Notes under the pieces: model-generated
The model's input: only the letters and a program-made list of their open reading frames with translations
Told to the model about the DNA's origin: nothing
Databases searched by the model: none
Part shown: positions 34,908 to 46,522 of the stretch, in pieces
Position numbering within the stretch: position 1 is the first letter of the stretch
Layout: the number at the start of each line of letters is the position of its first letter
NCBI GenBank assembly: GCA_025890175.1
Contig: JANPYM010000004.1
Coordinates: 3,052,800-3,116,799, forward strand
DNA from: Ciborinia camelliae
Lineage: Eukaryota > Ascomycota > Leotiomycetes > Helotiales > Sclerotiniaceae
Length of the DNA: 64,000 nt
Reading direction: 5' to 3'
Translations under genes and position numbers: made by a program

Positions 34908-37900
34908 GGTGATTGATTATTGTATTGTTGTGTTTTGATATGTAAAGCAGCGAAGTTAAGATGTTGTAATGTTGATTTTTTGATTGATGAATTGCACGAT
35001 TAACTTTAAGAGAGAATAAACTCGAATGTGATGTGCGATGAATTATGATGAGTGAGTGAAAGAAGAGAAGAGAAGAGAAGAGAAGAAAGTGAAGAGATGA
35101 GGTCAAAAGAATGAATGGATTGAGTTGAGTCAAATGGTTGAAGGTTTAAAGGGTGTAGTAAATTAAGGAAGGAACTATGAACCCTAGTTGTGAAGAGGAA
35201 AGAGGAAAGATCAAAGCTTGAAGATGGCAGATGAAGATCAAGAAACAAGATCAAGATTGAAGAAGTCTAGATGTCAAAAGAGTGTCAAAAGTCAAAAGGG
35301 GATTGATTGATAGAAAGAGGAAGGAGAGAGAGAGATCTGACGTGAAAGAGGAGAAGAGGGGAGGGGAGAGAGAAGGGAAAAGTAAGAACCTTACAACCTT
35401 ACATAATATTTGATTGTGAGAGTGTGAGAGTGTGAGAGTGTGAGCACTGCCCAGATGAGAACCTACCTACCCACCCAGTACCTGGTAAGGAAAGAACTGG
35501 GTGAATCAGTGAATCAAGAGGATGAGGCCATGAAAAGGACAAAAAGGCAGGGGATTTCCTACCAATTTGAGTCTTCATCAACCAAACCAACCAATGAATC
35601 AGTGGTACTGTGGCTTACCAGGATAGAAAAGATAGAAATAGAAAAGCGCCACTTTTTTCGTTTCGGTCCAGTCCACTTTACTAAAAGTATCCACTCCTTC
35701 CTTTATTTCTCCAACCACGTTCCATTTTAAGGGGATCGTTCAATTGGTACCTGACGCTTTCCCTCTTCTGGATCAAGCCATTCATTAATAGAAAACGGAG
35801 TAATCATTTTCTCATCCAATTAAATTTCTTGATGCGTTGCATTTACATCTTGGGGAGTCTGGGACCTGCATTAGTAATTTTTGAGTCAATGGCTTTTACT
35901 TCTTTTGCTTTCATGATTGGCTATGAGGGAGGGATATTGACGTATGGATAGTACGGACAATCTACTGTATTATTAATGCATCATCGCCTTCACTTTAAAC
36001 AATCCTTATTACCGTACCGGAAAATGAAAGCATGATAACTTATAACCAACACGAGATTCGAGAACAACCACCTTGGTCCTACACCCGTGGATTCTGGATC
36101 AACTGGATGTCAACTTCGTATCCAATAATAATCACCATACAGTAGGTACTGAAATCCTCCTTTCCTCTCCTCATCTTTATGTAATCGATCCGAGTAACCT
36201 AACCAAACCCCTATATTGTAGTAATTTGGTAATTTGGTAATTTGGTAAAAATAAAGTATAAATAACCCCCCTCATTCATTCCAAGGTTTTCTATCCATCT
36301 ATTAGTACCTAGCTCGCATCGTCATGATATCTATTTTTATCTTCATTCTATTCTTCATTCTATTCTTCATTCTATTCTTCTTCATCTTCATCTTCTTCAT
36401 TTCCGAGCGAAATGATAAATCTCAACATGTCTGACGCAAATCACGTTTATTTATTTATCTTATTTAATTCGTTTATTTCATTCTTTCCCAGTGCCTCACT
36501 CATTTCAAAAAAAGCAAGATTCGAGAATTTACCACAGATATCGATTGATATAAGAGGACCATGAAACCTTTTTATTCTTTCTATGGGTAGGTAGGTCGAT
36601 TGGATTGCTATATGTATTATATATACTTGGTATGAAGTATACAATTTCTATGGTTTATTATATATAGGTAGGTAGGTAGGTAGGTAGGTATCTATGGATA
36701 TATAAGAATAAGGATAAGAACCTTCGCACTCCGACCTCTCATAAAATCAGTCCGTCTCAATTCTCATGCGTGGGTGCGTGGGTTGGATAGAGACTCATTA
36801 ACTTATAGGTCTTATAGTCTTATAGGTCTTATAGTCTTATAGGTCTTATAGTCTTATAGGTCTTATAGTCTTATAGGTCTTATAGGTCTTATAGTCTTAT
36901 AGGTCTTATAGGTCTTATAGTCTTATAGGTCTTGTGGTCTAATACCTAAGTAATATATATATAAATCCCCATAACCGCACAATTTCTCTCCTGAAGTTCT
37001 CTCCGCAAGTTCTCGCAAAGGAGAGAATACCTACCTACTGGTAGATATAAGACATATACTACACACGATTGAGTTGAAATATACTTGCAATACAATACAA
37101 TAGAAGAAATAGAAATGGAAAATAGTTCTCCCCATCTCATCCATCTCATCCATCCATCTCATCACTCTCACAAACAAAACTCTCAGATAATACGTACATA
37201 CATACATACACCACAAATCCAAATCCAAATCCAAATCCATACCACGCCCACTCATTCAAACTCCAAATCCGAATCCAATCCGATCCGAGCACTCTCCCTA
37301 CCTACCTACCTACGTAGATATGCAGTAAAAATACGTTACGTGACATTACATTACGAGGAGTTTACAGTAAATAATTTGAATGCTCAATCTGTAAGTATTC
37401 GTCGAATCTCAAATCTCAAATCTCAAATCTCAATATGACTGTCTGTTTTTTCATCAACTAGATTTTTCATCCAATCTCATCTAGCCTAGATAGGTATCCC
37501 TAGATAGGTATTTAGGTATTTAAATAATACGTAGGTACTTTGGTGTGATGGTGTGAGGTTATGAGGTTATGAGGTTATGTTAGGATGTGGCGATATGATG
37601 TGTGATGTTGATATCAATGCTCTTGCAGTCAGTGACTACCTAGGTAGGTGATCTAATCTCTTATATAATCATGGTTATATGGGAGAATAGGAAAATGAGA
37701 GGATTATTTATTCATGATGATTATTTTGCTTGGATTTCCTTTGATTTGCTGGGCTTTGATTTTTAGTTGGACGGACTTCGGTAAGGAGTAACGAGGAACG
37801 AGTATGTAGTATGTAGTAAATACCTTCCAGCCAGGCTAGTAACGTTACTTACCTTAAATCATACCTAGAATAGAATGGAATGGGATGGGATGGATACCTA

Positions 37901-38099
37901 CCTATATACACGTGAATAATAAATAGAACCTCAGACTAGATATCTTCTCTTCCTAAAACGTACAAGGTTTTCCTTTCCTTTTCTTTCTATCATTCCATCA
38001 TTCCATCATTCTACTCGCCAACCCCATCATCAAAATCATACCTAACTAACCTTATAACTAACCTCAATCCCTAAATCCCCTAATTCTCTTCCCTCCCTC
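34908..38099. other. Repeat-rich intergenic region
   Basis: No supported gene. Promoter of the GH17 gene lies at the left; that end has GAAGA runs near 35067-35085 and GAGAGTGT near 35417-35440. Further right are TTCATTCTATTC repeats (36350-36400), an AGGT array (36667-36690), a 17-bp minisatellite (36803-36945) and AAATCC units (37206-37227). Confidence 0.5.
36803..36945. repeat. 17-bp minisatellite (GGTCTTATAGTCTTATA)
   Basis: About eight tandem copies of GGTCTTATAGTCTTATA, itself made of two related half-units GTCTTATA. Some half-units are duplicated or lost. Confidence 0.9.
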
Positions 38100-38518
38100 T
38101 GGTCCACCCCGTTCGTCAATCCGGCCTATTAGTTAATCGGACCACCCCATTAATTAATAAAAACCCCTTACCCGAATAAAACGCCCAATTAACTAATAAG
38201 CTTTATTACAAGTTTTACTGTTTAAAAATCAATTTTTTGAAAATAGAAAAGTTTAATAAAAAAATATTTTAAACCTTTTTTATATAAAAAATTAATTAAT
38301 ATTAATCGATTTTGATTTGTTAATTGAATATTTTATTATTAATAAATTTTTAATTTATTAATAAACATTAATTTCATATTTTCAAAAAATCGATTTTTAA
38401 GTGATAAAGCTTATTGATTAATCAAACGCCTCGTTCGGGTAAAAGGATCCCATTAACCAATGGGGTAGTCCGATTAGTTAATAACTTAATAGACCAAATT
38501 GACGAACGGGGTGGACCA
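38100..38518. mobile_element. 419-bp inverted-repeat element (MITE-like)
   Basis: The long inverted ends start TGGTCCACCCCGTTCGTCAA on both sides and continue, with mismatches, for about 80 bp each (AATCGGAC.ACCCCATT, then TTACCCGAA). The interior is extremely AT-rich and encodes nothing. Flanking CCTC occurs on both sides but in C/T-rich DNA, so a target duplication is uncertain. No transposase in the window has matching ends. Confidence 0.75.
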
Positions 38519-38775
38519 CCTCCCGTTCTGTCATGACAATGACAGTGACAATAACAATAACAATGACAACACGCACGGCCGGTAATTGTTTCAATGTAAT
38601 TGTTACAACTTTCCTTCCTTCCTTCCTTCCCGCCCTATGGGGGTCCAGGGGTTTAGTTTAGTTTGGTTTAGTCTACTTTAGTCTAACCTCAACTTCTGTA
38701 CATATATTTCACCACCATCCGCCATCCATTCATCCATCCATGATTCTGATTCAGATCAATATATCTTCCACCCAC

Positions 38776-39880
38776 CGGAATGGAATCCTCGGGGATAATA
38801 GATATGCAACAAAGTGATTAGGTTGGAAAGAAGATGGATATGGAGATGGGATTTCTATTGGGAATTGGGGATTGGGCATTCGGATCTGGGATCGGGGGAT
38901 GAGATGGAGAGATGTGCAACACAAATGAAAATGAGAATGAAAAGGAAAAGATTGGGTTGGTAGGTTGGTAGGTTGGTAGGTTGGAATTTCTTTCTCCTCC
39001 CTCTCGAGTTCTATTCTACCATTCCACCATTCCACGGGAAGTCCCGGAGATAATAGATGTGCAACAAAAGGATTTGAAGATTAGTTGATCTTCCTAGTTC
39101 TGCTATACTATGTAACTTATCACTCCCTTCATGGAGCCTTCAATTCCATCGGAAACCTCGGGGATAACAGATATGCAACCAAAGATTAAAAGATTGGCTA
39201 GAGATAATGGAATTCTGATTTTAGCCCTTTATACCAAAAACTTCGGAGATAATAGATGTGCAACAAGAGGATTTGAAGATTAGTTGATCTTCTAGTTCTG
39301 CTATGTAGCTTAAGGGTATTGGGTTATCGGCTTTTGGTGACTGTGTACGAGTATTTCTCTTATTATATCAGGTATATGCCTACTCTGATATTCTAATCAT
39401 ATTATCTTTCGGAAGCCCCGGGGATAATAGATATACAACAAAAAAACCTCTCCTCATCAAAAGCAAGAAATTATATCGAGGGAGCCTCGGTTTTTGTTTT
39501 TCGGGTGGAAACCTTTGGGGGGGAGAATACGGAGGATGCGGAGTTAGAATGGGAAGATGCGCAATGAATGGAAAATTCCTGGGAGTAGAAGAGGCTAGGA
39601 AATGGGAATAAGTATGGGAATGGGGATAGCTTCTTCCTATACTACAAGTTTCTCCCGGAAAATCCGGAACCTTCAATTCGGAGATCTGTAACAAAACCCA
39701 AACTCCCTTTCGCTACAAGTCTCAAATAAGTATCTTTTCGGAAGCCCCGGGAATAACAGATGTGCAACATACAAACAGTTCCTTTAAGTACCTAGGTATG
39801 TATGGAAAGATCGTTTCTGATCTTGCAATATGTGTTGATTATCTTTCGGAAATTTCGGGAATGGCAAATTGGATATGCAG
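38776..39880 (+). repeat. Dispersed array of about 32-bp repeats
   Basis: At least eight imperfect copies of a motif close to GGAAGCCCCGGGGATAATAG followed by ATATGCAACAAA occur at about 38776, 39036, 39149, 39236, 39410, 39677 (poor), 39738 and 39845. All lie in the same orientation, separated by 55-270 bp. Copies at 39036 and 39236 share a further 35-40 bp (GATTTGAAGATTAGTTGATC...). Copies at 39410, 39738 and 39845 share a TATCTTTC lead-in. The intervening sequence is otherwise unrelated. Confidence 0.8.
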
Positions 39881-40089
39881 CCAAACTTAACTGCCATTTC
39901 TTCTATCAATATATATATATATATATAGCGAGAGAGCAATATCTCTTTATCGTTTATGCGTCGGAACCGGAACAAGAACTGGAAGTGTTGAGATGTATAA
40001 GGGATATGGAATAGGGGATATGGGAGGAGGAGTGAGTAAGTGAAGTGGATTAGTCAGCAGGATTGGGTTCATAAGCTTAAGTAGTATAG

Positions 40090-40120
40090 GCATAGTGTGG
40101 TTCAGTGGTAGCATTCTCCA
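40090..40120 (+). pseudogene. tRNA-like 5' fragment
   Basis: GCATAGTGTGGTTCAGTGGTAGCA resembles the 5' acceptor, D-arm and A-box of a tRNA (Gly-like). No T-arm, B-box or pairing 3' acceptor follows, so at most it is a relic. Confidence 0.4.
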
Positions 40121-40178
40121 TTTTAACTTCCATCATCTGAGTGCGAACTTGAGATAGGTAGTTAGGTTTGCTGGAAAG

Positions 40179-40243
40179 GGGATGGGATTATTGGGATGGG
40201 ATTATTGGGATGGGATTATTGGGATGGGATTATTGGGATGGGA
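40179..40243 (+). repeat. 14-bp G-rich minisatellite
   Basis: Four to five tandem copies of GGGATGGGATTATT; the many G-triplets fit a G-quadruplex pattern. Confidence 0.9.
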
Positions 40244-42116
40244 TGAGAAATTTTAACCGGAAGAGTATATCCCTCAGGGGAAAAGGATATGAGATAAGAT
40301 AGCATGACTTCTTCTGTGGATGGTGGGTTATGTGTTATACGTGGATTTCTACAGTATAGTATTCAGATCCTATGGTGTACTATGGTAGGTATGGTATGAT
40401 TGCTTGTATTCATTCTTTCTTTCCAGTGAGTTTCCCAAATTATTTCACTTTACGGGTTCTTTCGTTGAGAACTTGGAAGGTGGTAAGGTGATTGATTCTG
40501 AGGGATTGGGGGTATTAAATAAGGAATACTTTAAAGTGGTTGATCGATTGAGTGAATGAAGTAAAGCGGAGTTGGATACCTAAAGACTCGGAGGGGGGGA
40601 GTGGTATGTACGAGTTACGTGAATTAGATTGAATGAGGGAAATCTTTGGTGAGTGATGGTAATAAAGTGAATTGTCGGTCTTTCTCGGTTGCATATTTGC
40701 ATGTGATATGGATAGGGATATGGATATGGTCGATGGCTTCCAATTTATTTATATCCGGCGAATATCCATCGTTGTTGTGCTGGTAAATTGCGAGAATTAC
40801 CATAGTAAGATGTGACGAGGTGGGGGGTGAGAGTTTGTGGTTTGGTGTGGTGTGGTGTGGTGTGGGATGGAGTGGGCGGAGGGGGGGTGGGGATGACAGG
40901 TGTTTTAGGGGGGAGAAGAGGGAAAATGGACGGATTTGATAGGATTGGATGGGATGGGACGGGATGGGATGGGATTAACGAGAGGAAATAAAAACGACAA
41001 TGATTTGGTGGGATGAGATGAGATGAGATAGGTCGTGAGATTGGACGAAATCCAAGGTTATCCATAGCAACAATAAAACCCAGAAGAAGATTGAAGGTCA
41101 GATGAAATGAAATATGACGAAACCTCAACACGGGAGTAGTAATCGAACATATCTGCATACTATCAAATTTAATCCTATTCTATTCTGTTGTGAAGTAGTT
41201 ATTGTAGATCAATCAAGAGAGAGGGAGGACAATGTTAGGGTGCTCTGCTCCTGCTTGGTCGAATTGTTGGTGGGGAGAAGAGGAGAGGCATCAGAAGATG
41301 GGGTTTATATAGATAGATGTGGTCGAGGTTATCACTTTAATTGGCTTCTTTTCTTTTGTGACGAGTGAGAGTGAGAGGAGGAGGGAAGAGGGGGGAAGAA
41401 GATAAGGGTAAGTGCCGGGGTGAATGTTGGAGTAGGAGTCGGTGAATCAAATCATATTGTGTACTTTGTCCTCTGAATCATTCACTCTCGCATCATAAGA
41501 TAAGTCCGACATCCACGTGTAAGATTCATAGAAGGAGATTGGGAAATACGATACGTGGAAAGGATATGGAAAATTCTCGGGTAAGAAGAGAGAGTGGTGG
41601 ATGGGGATTTGGAGTGGGAGCATAAACATGGAAAGCTGGGATGAAGTCTCGTGTTGATTGGGATAGAGGGGTTTAATGATGGGTGGGTGGATTGGAGGGG
41701 CAATAGTTAGTTTGACGTTGAAAAATGGAGGGGGACAGCGATTAATTGATTTTGTTTAGGGGTAGCGGTAGCGAGAAGTGATGAAAGGGATGAGAGAGAT
41801 GAGATGGGATGCGAGGATTGAGCTAAGCCCATATCAAAAGATGAACCTATGATAGGCATACCAAATTAGTGATGTTTGTATACATACCAACAATTTACTA
41901 AGTGAGAATTACCTCGCTGGCCAGGCTACTACAGTATGTTGTTTTGATATTGAAAACCAGGGATAAGCAACGAAAGGTTCCTGTGCGGAATTGATAGGTA
42001 TAAAGTATTTCTTGGGGAAGACCTGATACTGGGTTAACTGTGGCTGGAGATATGTAATTCAGTGTAGGCATTAGTACCTATACTACAGTGAAACGGTAGC
42101 TGATATAAAAGCTATA

Positions 42117-42405
42117 CCACTTATTAAAGTACGTATAAACTTTAATACTACTTATGTATATACATATTAATAATATTTTTGATATAATTTACTACTAAAA
42201 ATATACTAAAATACCGGAATTTGCATATTTTGAAAGCATTCCAAAAGTATTTTAGCATATTTCAAATATTTCATTATTTAATGTTATTAGGAATTTATAA
42301 AAATATGCAAATTCCGGTATTTCAGTATATTTTCAATAGTAAATTATATTCAAAATATTATTAATATTATTAGTAGTATTATATTTTATACTACTTATTC
42401 AAATA
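42117..42405. mobile_element. Large AT-rich inverted repeat, possible MITE or hairpin
   Basis: The best arms are 42170-42231 and 42301-42362, about 62 bp with few mismatches, centred on AATACCGGAATTTGCATATT and its complement. Weaker pairing (TACTACTTAT) extends the arms to about 42117 and 42405. The loop is about 69 bp. A short CTACAGTGAAAC lies just outside on the left, resembling pogo/mariner ends, but the right side has no good partner. Confidence 0.7.
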
Positions 42406-42439
42406 TTTTCAAAAAATACCATATCTACCACTAGAGTGG

Positions 42440-43128
42440 GGCGTAAACAAAATACTGAAAATAGTAATGCCCTCACTGATGTAATTGAGGGTTGAGAAGA
42501 AAGGTTTCCTACTGGGCATGATGGGAAACTTTAGGGGGCGGGAAGGGGGGACTGTGAGCTTGGAGGAATCTGGGTGGGTGAATGATTTACTAGGTCTAAT
42601 TTGTTGTGCAATGGAAGTTAAATCATTCACTCATCGTATCATAGACCGAATATTCAATTTCGGGTACAAGGGGAGCTCCCTCATCATCATAAACAAATAT
42701 ATAAAGCCTACGTGTAGTTGAAGAGGGACTTCGCCAAGCTACCAGATTAATGCTATGTGGATCAATCATGAGCTGAGGGTGAAATACATATGCACGGAAA
42801 TATAGAGTGTGACAATAGGTGCTTGATTTCTTTTAGGGGTAGCGAGAGTCAGTTTAGGTGATAGTGTATGATTAGATGGAACAGATGGGATGATATTAAG
42901 AGATGATGCATTGACCTTAGAGGAGAAAGCAATGGGCAAACAGTGGTTGATTCAAATGTGACAACGTTGATTTATGAAATGATTTCAGACAATGCGTTGC
43001 ACTTATTACTACCCAACAATGTTTCTTAGCTGCGAATAAATAATTTGATTGTGGTTTGGTTTAATGGAACTCCTAGCGGAGATAAATGTCACTTTATGTC
43101 CCAATTTCAAGTTTGGTGGAAAGGAAAT
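42440..43128. other. Intergenic region before the duplicated segment
   Basis: No supported gene; a 78-residue open frame at 42485-42721 has no recognisable domain. Confidence 0.4.
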
Positions 43129-44819
43129 AGAGGGGAGAAGCGGGGTTTAGGAGGTGAATGATGTACTTTTAGTGACCGAGCTATTCACTAGCTCAAATAT
43201 GGGGATGAAGCAACCTTGGAACTCCCAAGGTCAATATAAAAGCACATGTAGTACAGTACAGGGAAGACAAACAAACTCTTAGGACAAATAACGGAAAAGT
43301 AAAGAGGAAGTTAAGTTAAATTGTATTGTTGCGCGTGTGTATTTCGTTCTCGAGTCGGTACGCTATTTTCACGTGTTATCTAGTACCTATTGCAAAGAGA
43401 ATGAGCACTGGCATCGATTTAGATATGAACTGAACTGTCGTGCATTATATAAAGATAACAGTCAGAAGTTGATTTTATTTAAAGACAATAAAAAAGAAGA
43501 TAAAATGCGATTAGACGCTAGAGAAGTGATGATAGAGATCGGATCAGATAGGATATATGTGAATAAGATCTCGGGAATCTAATAAGTCTCGGATTTCAAT
43601 GTGTCGCCCACCAGGCCTAGGAATATTCTCCTTCCATCCATCCTTTAGACACTTTTTACTCTAACAACCACATGCTGAAGGTTTCGATTTGTAAGTTTGA
43701 ATAGTCGTCTTTCTTTCTTCCTTGCGATACCTAGCTTTTATGCGGTACGGTGACGTTCGAGATGCAGGGAAGAGGGGTACGTACCAGCACAGTAAGTGAA
43801 TATCAAGAGTTGGATAGTTATTCCGCTGATGTAAATAATGCACATAAATCATCCATCCACGAAATCCAAATATTCATTCTCTCCCATCTCCTCTCTCCTC
43901 TCTCCCATCTCCTCTCTCCCATCTCCTCTCTCCTCTCTCCTTTCTCCTCTCTCCTATCTCCTCTCTCCTCTCTCCTCTCTTCTCTCCTTTCTCCTCTCTT
44001 CTCTCTTCTCTTTTCTCTCTCCTCCCTCCTCTCTCCTCCCTCTATAAATAAAAGACTTCAAAACTCAGTATATAAAGCGCGATATTATACAATACCTAGC
44101 TACTCGGAAGTCAACGCTTTGTTTGTTGGATGGGTCATCAGTTAACGAGGAGAAAACTAAGTCAATCGGAATTGGGGTGGGGTGAATGTGGGAGGAAAGG
44201 GATATGAATGATAGGACTTGGAAGTGGATAGGGAAAGGGAAAGGGGTGGTTGGATGTATGGAATGATAGTGATACGTGTTTTGTATTGTCTGGCGATAGT
44301 GAAAATGTATGAATAGACGAGACGGTAGATAAAAAGCTCAGGTGAGATGATATGAGACGAAAGGTATGAGATGAGTGGGCATGAGTGTATTGTTGAAGAC
44401 ATGAGATGGTGTAACCTCTAACCAAGCAAGCCGCCCACTCACCCAAGCTCCAGAAAACGATGTTTTACATATACTGTGGGCAGAATAGCTTTTATGGCTA
44501 TGAGTGATAATGATGTGAGATACAAGGAGGAGATCAGATCATAATGATTTTTCCATTTCTATTTGATCTATTAGTGTGGTATCTATACGTAAACAGGATT
44601 TCAATCTTTCTCCATGCCTTCTGGACCCATCATACACTGGTCGGAAAACCGCCTATTTCCCCAAGAGCATTCGAGCCTTCATTCACATCCCTAACGATAA
44701 TTGTCTAGCTGTCCACCAGAAAATCCCAAGTTTCATCAACCAGAATTGAAAGTCCAATAGGTCTCCCCATCCTAAGGCAATCCAATCACTGAGCCACATC
44801 TTCAAAAGTATTTTCTTGT
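43129..44819. repeat. First copy of a 1.69-kb duplicated segment
   Basis: Virtually identical to 44830-46522; the only difference I found is a 2-bp length change inside the CT microsatellite (43880-44042 here). It ends exactly at a 10-N gap. It includes the truncated 3' end of the DUF1365 gene. Confidence 0.95.
44683..44819 (-). pseudogene. Truncated duplicate of DUF1365 gene 3' end
   Basis: Identical to the last 137 bp of the DUF1365 gene (46386-46522), cut off by the N gap. It is a fragment of about 45 codons, and most probably an assembly artefact rather than a real pseudogene. Confidence 0.85.
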
Positions 44820-44829
44820 NNNNNNNNNN
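44820..44829. other. Assembly gap (10 N)
   Basis: Ten N bases join two sequences whose adjoining ends are the same 1.69-kb segment. Confidence 0.99.
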
Positions 44830-46522
44830 AGAGGGGAGAAGCGGGGTTTAGGAGGTGAATGATGTACTTTTAGTGACCGAGCTATTCACTAGCTCAAATA
44901 TGGGGATGAAGCAACCTTGGAACTCCCAAGGTCAATATAAAAGCACATGTAGTACAGTACAGGGAAGACAAACAAACTCTTAGGACAAATAACGGAAAAG
45001 TAAAGAGGAAGTTAAGTTAAATTGTATTGTTGCGCGTGTGTATTTCGTTCTCGAGTCGGTACGCTATTTTCACGTGTTATCTAGTACCTATTGCAAAGAG
45101 AATGAGCACTGGCATCGATTTAGATATGAACTGAACTGTCGTGCATTATATAAAGATAACAGTCAGAAGTTGATTTTATTTAAAGACAATAAAAAAGAAG
45201 ATAAAATGCGATTAGACGCTAGAGAAGTGATGATAGAGATCGGATCAGATAGGATATATGTGAATAAGATCTCGGGAATCTAATAAGTCTCGGATTTCAA
45301 TGTGTCGCCCACCAGGCCTAGGAATATTCTCCTTCCATCCATCCTTTAGACACTTTTTACTCTAACAACCACATGCTGAAGGTTTCGATTTGTAAGTTTG
45401 AATAGTCGTCTTTCTTTCTTCCTTGCGATACCTAGCTTTTATGCGGTACGGTGACGTTCGAGATGCAGGGAAGAGGGGTACGTACCAGCACAGTAAGTGA
45501 ATATCAAGAGTTGGATAGTTATTCCGCTGATGTAAATAATGCACATAAATCATCCATCCACGAAATCCAAATATTCATTCTCTCCCATCTCCTCTCTCCT
45601 CTCTCCCATCTCCTCTCTCCCATCTCCTCTCTCCTCTCTCCTTTCTCCTCTCTCCTATCTCCTCTCTCCTCTCTCCTCTCTTCTCTCTCCTTTCTCCTCT
45701 CTTCTCTCTTCTCTTTTCTCTCTCCTCCCTCCTCTCTCCTCCCTCTATAAATAAAAGACTTCAAAACTCAGTATATAAAGCGCGATATTATACAATACCT
45801 AGCTACTCGGAAGTCAACGCTTTGTTTGTTGGATGGGTCATCAGTTAACGAGGAGAAAACTAAGTCAATCGGAATTGGGGTGGGGTGAATGTGGGAGGAA
45901 AGGGATATGAATGATAGGACTTGGAAGTGGATAGGGAAAGGGAAAGGGGTGGTTGGATGTATGGAATGATAGTGATACGTGTTTTGTATTGTCTGGCGAT
46001 AGTGAAAATGTATGAATAGACGAGACGGTAGATAAAAAGCTCAGGTGAGATGATATGAGACGAAAGGTATGAGATGAGTGGGCATGAGTGTATTGTTGAA
46101 GACATGAGATGGTGTAACCTCTAACCAAGCAAGCCGCCCACTCACCCAAGCTCCAGAAAACGATGTTTTACATATACTGTGGGCAGAATAGCTTTTATGG
46201 CTATGAGTGATAATGATGTGAGATACAAGGAGGAGATCAGATCATAATGATTTTTCCATTTCTATTTGATCTATTAGTGTGGTATCTATACGTAAACAGG
46301 ATTTCAATCTTTCTCCATGCCTTCTGGACCCATCATACACTGGTCGGAAAACCGCCTATTTCCCCAAGAGCATTCGAGCCTTCATTCACATCCCTAACGA
46401 TAATTGTCTAGCTGTCCACCAGAAAATCCCAAGTTTCATCAACCAGAATTGAAAGTCCAATAGGTCTCCCCATCCTAAGGCAATCCAATCACTGAGCCAC
46501 ATCTTCAAAAGTATTTTCTTGT
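44830..46522. repeat. Second copy of the 1.69-kb duplicated segment
   Basis: Offset 1701 bp from the first copy before the CT microsatellite and 1703 bp after it. This copy continues into the intact DUF1365 gene. Small open frames inside both copies are repeats or lack an ATG start. Confidence 0.95.

Larger units (their letters stand above)
38519..42085. other. Repeat-rich intergenic region
   Basis: No supported gene. It contains the dispersed 32-bp repeat array (38776-39880), a tRNA-like 5' fragment at 40090-40120, and a 14-bp minisatellite at 40179-40243. Purine-rich G/A text dominates 40900-41800. Confidence 0.5.

Noticed and set aside
37450..37520. Possible telomeric or centromeric repeat
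   Set aside because: Only short AGGT/TACC units; no TTAGGG arrays anywhere in the window.
38776..39880. CRISPR-like array of repeats
   Set aside because: Eukaryotic window, imperfect repeats, irregular spacers of very different length and no cas genes.
43337..43582. 81-residue frame repeated at 45038-45283
   Set aside because: Begins with GTG rather than ATG, shows no domain, and is doubled only by the assembly duplication.
43750..44145. Leu/Ser-rich frame of about 130 residues, also present in the second copy
   Set aside because: Translation of the CT microsatellite inside the duplicated segment.
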